From Uranotaenia lowii (taxonomy: Eukaryota > Arthropoda > Insecta > Diptera > Culicidae), in contig NC_073693.1 in assembly GCF_029784155.1 (NCBI RefSeq), positions 236,162,447 to 236,226,446 of the forward strand: a stretch of 64,000 bases of DNA, in the 5' to 3' direction. Shown in pieces: positions 12,028 through 23,660 of this stretch. A program made the position numbers and the translations under genes. The notes beneath the pieces were generated by a model. It did no database searches, was not told the DNA's origin, and saw only the letters and a program-made list of their open reading frames with translations. Within the stretch, counting starts at the first letter, position 1; every line of letters begins with the position of its first letter.

Positions 12028-15000
12028 GTAGGAACCGTACGAACCGTAGGAAGCGTACGAACCGTACGAACCGTACGAGCCGTAGGAACCGTAAGAACGG
12101 TACGAACCGTATGGAACCGTACGAACCGTACGAACGGTAGTAAACGTACGAACCGTACGAACCGTAGGAACCGTATGAACCGTACGAACCGTACGAAACG
12201 TACGAACCGTATGGGACCGTACGAACCGTACGAACCGTAGGAACCGTACGAACCGTATGGAACCGTACGAACCGTAGAAACCAAATGAACCGTACGAACC
12301 ATATGAAACCGTACGAACCGTACGAACCGTAAGAACTGTACGAACCGTACGAACCGTATAGAACCGTACGAACCGTACGAACCGTACGAACCGTAGGAAC
12401 CGTACGAACCGTACGAACCTTAGGAACCGTACGAATCGTAGGAACCGTACGAAACCGTTCGAACCGTACGAACCGTACGAACCGTAGGAACCGTACGAAC
12501 CGTAGGAACCGTACGAACCGTAGGAACCGTACGAACCGTATGGAACCGTACAAACCGTACGAACCGTAGGAACCGTACGAACCGAATGGAACCGTACGAA
12601 CCGTACGAACCGTATGGAACCGTACGAACCGTAGGAACCGTACGAACCGTACGAACCGTAGGAACCGTAGGAACCGTACGAACCGTACGAACCGTATGGA
12701 ACCGTACGAACCGTACGAACCGTACGAACCGTAGGAACCGTACGAACCGTATGGAACCGTACAAACCGTACGAACCGTAGGAACCGTTCGAACCGTATGG
12801 AACCGTACGTCCCGTACGAACCGTAAGGTCCCGTACGAACCGAAGGAGCCGTACGAACCGTACGAACCGTAGGAACCGTACGAACCGTTTGGAACCGTAC
12901 GAACCGTACGAACCGTACGAACCGTACGAACCGTACGAACCGTATGGAACCGTACGAACTGTAGGAATCGTACCAACCGTACGAATCGTATGGAACCGTA
13001 CGAACCGTAGGAACCCTACGAACCGTAGGAACCGTACGAACGAACGAACCGTAGGAACCGCACGAACCGTACGAACCGTAGGAACCGTACGAACCGTAGG
13101 AACCGTACGAACCGTACGAACGGTAGTAAACGTACGAACCGTACGAACCGTAGGAACCGTACGAACCGTTCGAACCGTATGGAACCGTACGAACCGTACG
13201 AACCGTAGGAACCGTACGAACCGTACGAACCGTACGAACCATAGAAACCGTAGGAATCGTACGAACCGTACGAACCGTAGGAATCGTACGAACCGTACGA
13301 ACCGTATGGAACCGTACGAACCGTACGAACCGTAGGAACCGTACGATCCGTACGAACCGTAGGAACCGTACGATCCGTAAGAACCATAGGAACCGTACGA
13401 ACCGTAGGAACCGTACGAACCGTATGGAACCGTACGAACCGTACGAGCCGTAGGAACCTTACGAACAGTAAGAACCGTAGGAACCGTACGAACCGTACGA
13501 ATCGTATGGAACCGTAGGAACCGTACGAACCGTAGGAACCGTACGAACCGTACGAACCGTAGGAACCGTACGAACCGTAGGAACCGTACGAACCGTAGGA
13601 ACCGTACGAACCGTACGAACCGTATGGAACCGTACGAACCGTACGAACCGTAAGGTCCCGTACGAACCGTAGGAGCCGTACGAACCGTACGAACCGTAGG
13701 AACCGTACGAACCGTTTGGAACCGTACGAACCGTACGAACCGTACGAACCGTACGAACCGTACGAACCGTACGAACCGTATGGAACCGTACGAATCGTAC
13801 GAACCTTAGGAACCGTACGAACCGTAGGAATCGTACCAACCGTACGAACCGTATGGAACCGTACGAACCGTAGGAACCGTACGAACCGTACGAACCGTTC
13901 GAACCGTATGGAACCGTACGAACCGTTCGAACCGTATGGAACCGTACGAACCGTACGAACCGTAGGAACCGTACGAACCGTACAAACCGTACGAACCGTA
14001 GGAACCGTAGGAACCGTACGAACCGTAGGAATCGTTTGAACCGTATGGAACCGTACAAACCGTAGGAACCGTACGAACCGTACGAACCGTAGGAACCGTA
14101 CGAACCGTACGAACCGTAGGAACCGTACAAACCGTACGAACCGTATGAAACCGTACGAACCGTACGAACCGTAGGAACCGTACGAACCGTATGGAACCGT
14201 ACGAACCGTACGAACCGTAGGAACCGTACGAACCGTATGGAACCGTACGAACCGTAGGATCCGTACGAACCGTACGAACCGTAGGAACCGTACGAACCGT
14301 AGGAACCGTACGAACCGTAGGAACCGTACGAACCGTACGAACCGTATGGAACCGTAGGAACCGTACGAACCGTAGGAACCGTACGAACCGTACGAACCGT
14401 ATGGAACCGTACGAACCGTACGAACCGTACGAACCGTAGGAACCGTACGAACCGTACGAACCGTACGAACCGTATGGAACCGTATGGAACCGTACGAACC
14501 GTACGAACCGTACGAACCGTACGAACCGTACGAACCGTACGAACCGTACGAACCGTACGAACCGTACGAACCGTACGAACCGTACGAACCGTATGGAACC
14601 GTACGAACCGTACGAACCGTAGGAATCGTACGAACCGTATGGAACCGTACGAACCGTACGAACCGTAGACACCGTACGAACAGTACGAACCATATGGAAC
14701 CGTACGAACCATAGGAACCGTACGAACCGAAGGAATCGTAGGAACTGTACGAACCGTAGGAACCGTACGAACCGTACGAACCGTATGGAACCGCAAAAAC
14801 CGTAAGAACCGTACGAACCGTACGAACCGTACGAACCGTACGAACCGTACGAACCGTACGAACCGTATGGAACCGTACGAACCGTACGAACCGTACGAAC
14901 CGTACGAACCGTACGAACCGTACGAACCGTACGAACCGTAGGAACCGTACGAACCATAGGAACCGTACGAACCGTATGGAACCGTACGATCCGTACGAAC

Positions 15001-18000
15001 CGTAGGAACCGTACGAACCGTACGAACCGTATGGAACCGTATGGAACCGTACGAACCGTATGGAACCGTACGAACCGTACGAACCGTAGGAACCGTACGA
15101 ACCGTACGAACCGTAGGAACCGTACGAACCGTACGAACCGTACGAACCGTACGAACCGTACGAACCGTACGAATCTTAGGAAACGTACGAACCGTAGGAA
15201 TCGTACGAACCGTACGAACCGTATGGAACCGTACGAACCATAGAAACCGTACTAACCGTACGAAACGTAGGAATCGTACGAACCGTACGAACCGAACGAA
15301 CCGTAGGAACCGTATGGAACCGTACGAACCGTACGAACCGTAGGAACCGTACGATCCGTACGAACCGTAGGAACCGTACGAACCATAGGAACCGTACGAA
15401 CCGTAGGAACCGTACGAACCGTATGGAACCGTACGAACCGTACGAGCCGTAGGAACCGTACGAACAGTAAGAACCGTAGGAACCATACGAACCGTACGAA
15501 TCGTATGGAACCGTAGGAACCGTACGAACCGTAGGAACCGTACGAACCGTATGGAACCGTACGCACCGTATGGAACCGTACGAACCGTAGGAACCGTAGG
15601 AACCGTAGGAAGCGTACGAACCATAGTAACCGTAGGAACCGTACGAACCGTACAACTCGTATGGAACCGTACGAACCGTACGAACCGTAGGAACCGTACG
15701 AACCGTAGGAACCGTACGAACCGTAGGAACCGTATGGAACCGTACGCACCGTATGGAACCGTACGAACCGTAGGAACCGTAGGAACCGTAGGAACCGTAG
15801 GCAGCGTACGAACCATAGTAACCGTAGGAACCGTACGAACCGTAGGAACCGTACGAACCGTACGAACAGTACGAACCGTACGAACCATAGGAACATTACG
15901 AACCGTATGGAACCGTACGAACCGTATGGAACCGTACGCACCGTATGGAACCGTAGGAACCGTAGGAACCGTAGGAACCGTAGGAACCGTACGAACCGTA
16001 TGGAACCGTACGCACCGTATGGAACCGTAGGAACCGTAGGAACCGTAGGAACCGTACGAAACGTAAGAACCGTAGGAACCGGAGGAAACGTAGGAACCGT
16101 ATGAACCGTACGAACCGTAGGAACCGTACGAACCGTAGGAACCGTAGGAACCGTACGAACCGTAGGAACCATACGAACCGTAGGAACCGTAGGAACCGTA
16201 GGAACCGTAGGAGCCATACGAACCGTAGGAACCGTACGAATCGTATGAATCGTAGGAACCGTAGGAACCGTAGGAACCGTACGAACCGTACGAACCGTAG
16301 GAACCGTACGAACCGTAGGAACCATACGAACCGTACGAACAGTATGGAACCGTACGAAACGTACGAACCGTAGGAACCGTACGAATCGTACGAACAGTAG
16401 GAACCCTACGAACCTTAGGAACCGTACGAACCGTAGGAATCGTACATACCGTACTAGCCGTATGGAACCGTACGAACCGTAGGAACCGTACGAACCGTAC
16501 GAACCGTAGGAACTGTACGATCCGTTTGGAACCATACGAATTGTAGGAACCGTACGAACCGTAGGAACCGTTCAAACCGTACGAACAGTACGAACCGTAC
16601 GAACCGTAGGAATTGTACGAACCGTACTAACCGAATGGAACCGTACGAACCGTATGGAACCGTACGAACCGTAGGAATCATACGAACCGTAGGAACCGTA
16701 CGAACCGTAGGAACCATAGGAACCGTACGAACAGTACGAACCGTAGGGAACCGTACGAACCGTAGGAACCGTAGGAACCGTAGGAACCGTAGGAACCGTA
16801 GGAACCGTACGAACCGTACGAACCGTAGGAACCATACGAACCGTAGGAACCGTACGAATCGTATGAATCGTAGCAACCGTAGGAACCGTACGAACCGTAC
16901 GAACCGTAGGAACCGTACGAACCGTAGGAACCGTACGAACCGTACGAACAGTATGGAACCGTACGAAACGTACGAACCGTAGGAACCGTACGAACCTTAG
17001 GAACCGTACGAACCGTAGGAATCGTACGAACCGTACTAACCGTATGGAACAGTACGAACCGTAGGAACCGTACGAACCGTACGAACCGTAGAAACCGTAC
17101 GAACCGTACGAACCGTACGAACCGTAGGAACCGTACGAACCGTACGAACCGTATGGAACCGTACGAACCGTACGAACCGTAGGAACCGTACGAACCGTAC
17201 GAACCGTAGGAACCGTACGAACCGTAGGAACCGTACGAACCGTACGAACCGTAGGAATCGTACAAACCGTTCGAACCGTAGGAACCGTACGAACCGTACG
17301 AACCGTACGAACCGTATGGAACCGTACGAACCGTACGAACCATAGGAACCGTACGAATCGTACGAACCGTAGGAACCGTAGGAACCGTACGAACCGTATG
17401 GAACCGTACGTACCGTAGGAACCGTACGAACCGTACGAACCTTAGGAACCGTACGAATCGTACGAACCTTAGGAACCGTACGAACCGTAGGAATCGTACC
17501 AAACGTACGAACCGTATGGAACCGTACGAACCGTAGGAACCGTACGAATCTTAGGAAACGTACGAACCGTAGGAATCGTACGAACCGTACGAACCGTATG
17601 GAACCCTACGAACCGTAGGAACCGTACGAACCGTACGAACCGTAGGAATCGTACTAACCGTACGAACCGTACGAACCGTAGGAACCGTACGAACCGTACG
17701 AACCGTATGGAACCGTACGAACCGTACGAACCGTAGGAACCGTGCGATCCGTACGAACCGTAGGAACCGTACGATCCGTACGAACCGTAGGAACCGTACG
17801 ATCCGTACGAACCGTACGAACCGTACGAACCATAGGAACCGTACGAACCGTATGGAACCGTACGAACCGTACGAACCGTAGGAACCGTACGAACCGTACG
17901 AACCGTAGGAACCGTACGAACCGTACGAACCGTAGCAACCGTATGGAACCGTAGGAACCGTACGAACCGTAGGAACCGTACGAACCGTAGGAACCGTACG

Positions 18001-20370
18001 AACCGTACGAATCGTATGGAACCGTACGAACCGTACGAACCGTAGGAACCGTACGAACCGTACGAACCGTACGAACCGTACGAACCGTATGGAACCGCAC
18101 GAACCGTAGGAACCGTACGAACCGTACGAACCGCACGAACCATACGAACCGTACGAACCGTACGAACCGTATGGAACCGTACGAACCGTACGAACCGTAC
18201 GTACCGTACGAACCGTACGAACCGTACGAACCGTACGAACCGTACGACCCGTAGGAACCGTACGAACCGTACGAACCGTAGCAACCGTATGGAACCGTAG
18301 GAACCGTATGGAACCGTACGAACCGTACGAACCGTGGGAACCGTACGAACCGTACGAACCGTAGGAGCCGTACGAACCGTACGAACCGTACGAACCGTAC
18401 GAACCGTACAAACCGTACGAACCGTAGGAACCGTTCGAATCATAGGAAACGTACGAACCGTAGGAATCGTACGAACCGTACGAACCGTATGGAACCGTAC
18501 GAACCGTAGGAACCGTAGGAACCGTACGAACCGTAGGAATCGTACTAACCGTACGAACCGTACGAACCGTAGGAACCGTACGAACCGTACTAACCGTATG
18601 GAACCGTACGAACCGTACGAACCGTAGGAACCGTACGAACCGTACGAACCGTAGGAGCCGTACGAACCGTACGAACCGTACGAACCGTTCGAACCGTACA
18701 AACCGTACGAACCGTAGGAACCGTACGAATCTTAGGAAACGTACGAACCGTAGGAATCGTACGAACCGTACGAACCGTATGGAACCCAACGAACCGTAGG
18801 AACCGTACGAACCGTACGAACCGTAGGAATCGTACTAATCGTACGAACCGTACGAACCGTAGGAACCGTACGAACCGTACGAACCGTATGGAACCGTACG
18901 AACCGTACGAACCGTAGGAACCGTACGATCCGTACGAACCGTAGGAACCGTACGATCCGTACGAACCGTAGGAACCGTACGATCCGTACGAACCGTAGGA
19001 ACCGTACGAACCATAGGAACCGTACGAACCGTATGGAACCGTACGAACCGTACGAACCGTAGGAACCGTAGGAACCGTACGAACCGTACGAACCGTAGGA
19101 ACCGTACGAACCGTACGAACCGTAGCAACCGTATGGAACCGTAGGAACCGTATGGAACCGTACGAACCGTACGAACCGTAGGAACCGTACGAACCGTACG
19201 AACCGTAGGAACCGTACGAACCGTTTGGAACCGTACGAACCGTACGAACCGTAGGAACCGTAGGAACCGTACGAACCGTAGGAACCGTACGAACCGTACG
19301 AACCGTATGGAACCGTACGAACCGTACGAACCGTATGGAACCGTACGAACCTTACGAACCGTAGGAACCGTACGAACCGTAGGAAACGGTACAACCCTAC
19401 GAACCGTAGGAACAGTACGAACCGTAGGAACCGTACGAACCGTAGGAACCGTACAAACCGTAGGAACCGTACGAACCGTACCAACCTTAAAAATCGTAGG
19501 AACCGTACGAACCGTACGAATCGTTGGAACCGTACGAACCGTACGAACCGTATGGAACCGTACGAACCGTACGAACCATAGAAACCGTACGAACCGTACG
19601 AACCGTAAAAACCGTACCAACCGTACGAACCGTATGGAACCCTACGAACCATAGGAACCGTACGAACCGTATGGAACCGTACGAACCGTACGAACCGTAG
19701 GAACCGTACGAACCGTAGGAACCGTACGAACCGTTTGGAACCGTACGAACCGTACGAACCGTAGGAACCGTAGGAACCGTACGAACCGTAGGAACCGTAC
19801 GAACCGTACGAACCGTATGGAACCGTACGAACCGTACGAACCGTATGGAACCGTACGAACCTTACGAACCGTAGGAACCGTACGAACCGTAGGAAACGGT
19901 ACAACCCTACGAACCGTAGGAACAGTACGAACCGTAGGAACCGTACGAACCGTAGGAACCGTACAAACCGTAGGAACCGTACGAACCGTACCAACCTTAA
20001 AAATCGTAGGAACCGTACGAACCGTACGAATCGTTGGAACCGTACGAACCGTACGAACCGTAGGAACCGTACGAACCGTATGGAACCGTACGCACCGTAT
20101 GGAACCGTACGAACCGTAGGAACCGTAGGAACCGTAGGAAGCGTACGAACCATAGTAACCGTAGGAACCGTACGAACCGTACAACTCGTATGGAACCGTA
20201 CGAACCGTACGAACCGTAGGAACCGTACGAACGTACGAACCGTAGGAACCGCACGAACCGTACGTACCGTAGGAACCGTACGAACCGTAGGAACCGTACG
20301 AACCGTAGGAACCGTACGAACCGTATGGAACCGTACGCACCGTATGGAACCGTACGAACCGTAGGAACCG
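12028..20370. repeat. 9-bp satellite, block 2
   Basis: This has the same GAACCGTA(C/G)/GAACCGTATG chemistry as block 1, 8.3 kb long. The unit order is irregular at 12.0-13.9 kb with more substitutions. The segment 15,79x-19,48x is nearly identical to 23,66x-27,47x in block 3. A shorter local duplication of offset 510 bp carries 'aggaaacggtacaaccctac' at 19,381 and 19,891. The left edge follows TATGGGTG and the right edge enters CCCGCATA. Very long open frames on the minus strand arise because a 9-bp unit keeps phase and its minus-strand codons (YGS, VRF/LRF, RTV/PTV) contain no stops; they are not genes. Confidence 0.97.
15790..19480. repeat. Duplicated satellite segment, copy A
   Basis: Over most of its length this segment aligns with 23,66x-27,47x at a constant offset of 8,008 bp. 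The offset is 7,882 at its left end (marker GGCAGCGTACG at 15,800 and 23,682), so 126 bp (14 units) were gained or lost. It drops to about 7,998 by 19.2 kb. I noticed only scattered single-base differences by eye, for example attgtacg/atcgtacg near 16,613/24,621 and tatggaacag/tatggagcag near 17,043/25,051. Such similarity in an otherwise variable array implies recent duplication or conversion. Confidence 0.85.
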
Positions 20371-20949
20371 CCCGCATAAATCAGTATCATAAAATGACCG
20401 TTCCTGTAATCTTTTTCCCGAGACACCCGAAAGATTACCCTAATAGTAACAAGATTATTAAAGAAAGATTATATGAATCGTTTTCGGAATCGTTTGGACA
20501 CACTTTACGATACAGAGAACGGGTTGTTAAGTAGAGTTACGATTCAACAACGATTCAAAAACATCGAACCGATTGGATCACACGTGTTATCTTTTTTTAA
20601 TGATCCACCCATAAACCGATGACTATACGGTGTATCTTTAATTATTCATAATACGATTTAAAGAAAAAAAAAATTCATGTTACTACAGATTGTTTATTAA
20701 ACATTTTTTTAACACACATTTAAATAGGTTTAAATAACATAAACACTATTACACTTCACCAAAAATAGAAGATTATTTAGCGGTTCCACTGGACAGCTGT
20801 TTACATTCCGGACCCGCTGAGATGAAGGCGGAAGAGTTGGTAGATGATGACCACTATGTATTGCACCGTTTCCCTGCTCCCATCATCCGGCGTTACAACT
20901 TCTGCCGTTTTCATTTTCAGAACTCCCGCTGCGATTTCATTGTTCTCAT

Positions 20950-21150
20950 CCTAATCTAAAACTGCCTTACAGCACAGCTTACAGCTCCTGGAAGAAAATA
21001 TTTCCCATTAAGCGTTAATCTTTAAGTTGCTATTTTTGAGTAAGTTAAGTACTACTCACCATCACAGAGCTGACGCCGTCGCTTATCGTTCCGACTCTTC
21101 CACTTTTTTTCCAAATTTTGCCGGGAGATTTTTTTCCGATTCCCGCAACC
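20950..21150 (-). other. Possible spliced gene fragment (unrecognised)
   Basis: On the minus strand a donor (GATG|GTGAGT, exon end at 21,060) and an acceptor (TTCTTCCAG|GAG, next exon starting at 20,987) define a 72-bp intron of typical insect size. The upstream frame is rich in Lys/Arg, with 'RKKISRQNLEKKWKSRNDKR' just before the donor. It stays open across the junction for about ten codons before a TAG. The basic composition could suit a DNA-binding segment, but I cannot assign a family and no start codon is clear. It lies within spacer 2, so it may be the remnant of that element's gene. Confidence 0.2.
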
Positions 21151-21745
21151 ACGTGTATTGACGTGACAGCAAAGAAATTGGGGCGTGTTGCAAAAATAAT
21201 CAATTTTTGTTTAAGACGATTAATTGTATCTTTCGAGAATAATTCTAGAGTTTGTCTTGATTAGGTCGTATGAGCCACTTGACGTGTTTCGAAAAAATCT
21301 CTGTTGAAGATTTGCCAAACATATTTAATTGTTATATTAAAAATATCGCTCAGATTTGTCTCAAAATATCATATGCGATGCAGAAAAAGATGAGAAATCT
21401 GCTCGTGTGTTAAATACTGGCTTAAATTTGGTTGTTTCTGTGAACATACACATACAACCTTTTGCGTTGCGTATTTGGTTGGAACGTCGTTTTGCAGGTT
21501 GATGAATTTTCTCTTAAAATTCGATTTCATTTGTCTAAAACTTCACTAATTCCTGCTAAATATCTTCAAGTGCTACAAAGTATCATGATTAATATTCTTA
21601 AGGAGATCTGCACAATTACTAACATGTAATTAGAAGAAACGTTTGATGTGACAATTTTCAAAGTACCTCAATATGAAGAATAAAAGAAAGAGGACTTACT
21701 TTTGAAGATCTGAAGTGTTATCAGGATCCCCGCGGGTGATATGCT

Positions 21746-22030
21746 CTATACAGAATAACTGAATTGCACAATAATTGTGGAGCGGGTCTTGCCTATGTAT
21801 TTAAATCGGCTTCGCTTACATTTCTCTACCAGTGGAATATATCCTCTTCCTCGCTCCAGCTGTCTGGAATCGGTGCTGCGAGGGACTGCGTGCGTTAGGA
21901 ATATATCTATCCGACTGGACAGCTGGTTGCACTCTATGACCCCGATAATTGCGGTAACAAGCAATGCCACTGTAATACAAAAAAAAAATACGAGGCTGAA
22001 AACTTGTCCAACTATGATAGAAGCAAACAT
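21746..22030 (-). CDS. Hypothetical 94-residue single-pass membrane protein
   Basis: An ATG-initiated frame of 94 codons. Residues about 5-32 form a continuous hydrophobic stretch (VGQVFSLVFFFCITVALLVT and onward), followed by a polar, Arg/Ser-rich C-terminal half; this looks like a signal-anchor or signal peptide. I recognise no family. The frame is short, overlaps an 86-codon frame on the other strand, and lies inside spacer 2. It could be chance, since AT-rich DNA readily encodes hydrophobic runs. The local GC content (about 21,780-21,970) is higher than its surroundings, which mildly favours a real exon on one strand. Confidence 0.2.
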   Translation of the reverse strand: MFASIIVGQVFSLVFFFCITVALLVTAIIGVIECNQLSSRIDIFLTHAVPRSTDSRQLERGRGYIPLVEKCKRSRFKYIGKTRSTIIVQFSYSV

Positions 22031-23660
22031 ATTATAATCAACATTGGTAACTCTCAGTATGCTTCATATACTTCAGCAAGGACATGTATATCAGCACCAC
22101 CTCCTGGAGAAAGTTCTTACTAGAAGGAAATTTCAAGCATTGAGGTACTGAGGAAACTCTGAACATTCTTTCCATCAACCATGGGTTCGCGTCTTAACTA
22201 CAAAAGTTCGGGTTTGAACTTGCATTTCTATGACCACGCAGAAAATTTTGTTTATGTTTTATTTTCAACATAGGAATTTCAGCCTACTCCAACTTTTCTT
22301 CGTGTAGCAAAGTATGTTGCTATGGTTCTCAATTTGTGTTGTTTTCTGCCGAATGGAAAAAAGGTCCCGACTGACGGAGTATGCTAATAAATCTACAATT
22401 TGAGATTCTAATGTCATTTGAATTGGAACAATCATTGATGGAAATTTCACTTTTTGGACAATACTGAATATTTCATAAAAGAAATCATAAAAAGGCAACA
22501 ATTTACTAAGTAAATTGATCTTAAAATCTACTCTACAATATGATTTGAGATTTATTGATGACCACATCATCATTATTGTTATTATTATTATTATCTGGAG
22601 CACGTTTGGTAAATGGAAATCAGCATTTCTCTAAAATGAATAAATTGGTAAAGGAAAAAAAATTCTTCGTGTAGAATTAGCTCTTTTTAATACTTTTCAT
22701 TTAAGCACATCTGATTTTTTGATAACTCCAAAACATGTTGAACGGATAAATCAAAATAAAATTTTGAGTATAAAATTTATTAACGAAGTCAACTTACTTA
22801 TCATGAACGATATTATGAAAAATAATAGTAGATATACTTGTGTTGTATTTAGTATAATTGTCAGATCGGGACACAAACTTTTGGTGATCATGAGCTTAAC
22901 AGTTTTCGCCAGAAGCTTTCGAAATTTAGTCTAAGGCAACTTAGGTCTTCTCGATAGCATTTATTCATGTTCGTAAGAACTTTCCTCACGTGGAGGCGCG
23001 TTTCATGTGTCCTTCAAGTTTCTGGGGAGTGAGGAATATTCCTACTATTATTATATTTGATAGAAGCGTTTTTTGAACTTACCAAGCATCAGCAACGAAG
23101 AAGTTCAACTTTAATCACTCTCACAAACCATTTTCGTACAAAGGTTACAACTTTTGAACTCTCGGGGACGCGCTTTCTGCGGAAATGCATTTTGTCGTAA
23201 AAACCACTTCGCCGAAAAGTGTTTTTGCGACCTTTGGTTGCACGGCAATTCACTGCAGCGCAAAACGTCGTTAAAACCAAATCGCACGCAAAAATATTTT
23301 AGTCATTATACGTCTTAAATTCAAATCATTTTTTTTAAGTTATTTATTATTCGAATAAAACCAAACTTCTACATATCATAGAACACATATTTATCAATCG
23401 TTTGCAGCCAATAACTCAATTTTGTTTAAATTGGTTCATACGACCTAATCAAAACAAACTCTAGAATTCTTTGTCATTTGGTTGCGTTGCAAAAATTATC
23501 ATTCTGTTATCTGGAATATTAAACGTATCTTTCGCAAATAATATTTTATCCGTTCTAGCAAAGACACATCAAGCCAAGATGCAATATGAAACGTTACTAT
23601 TGCTGTAATCAGAACGGAATAATCCGAACGATTGAGCGTATCATATTTCACTATGCGGGC

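Larger units (their letters stand above)
20371..23660. other. Spacer 2 inside the satellite (3.29 kb), possible mobile element
   Basis: This non-satellite DNA is bounded by a 10-bp perfect inverted repeat, CGCCCGCATA (20,369-20,378) and TATGCGGGCG (23,652-23,661). Within it, 21,241-21,277 and 23,432-23,468 form a 37-bp inverted repeat with two mismatches (core CATACGACCTAATCAA). Outside each arm is a related 'gttgcaaaaa(t)atc...gtatctttcg' block in direct orientation (about 21,188-21,235 and 23,486-23,536). This nested terminal architecture suggests a transposon. I find no transposase motif. A CG on each side could be a 2-bp target duplication, but it is also part of the inverted repeat. Confidence 0.5.

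Noticed and set aside
13459..20426. Further giant repeat frames (up to 1,038 codons) and plus-strand NRT/EPY/TVG frames
   Set aside because: Same cause as in block 1; frame switching at 10-bp units and multi-frame overlap argue against coding.
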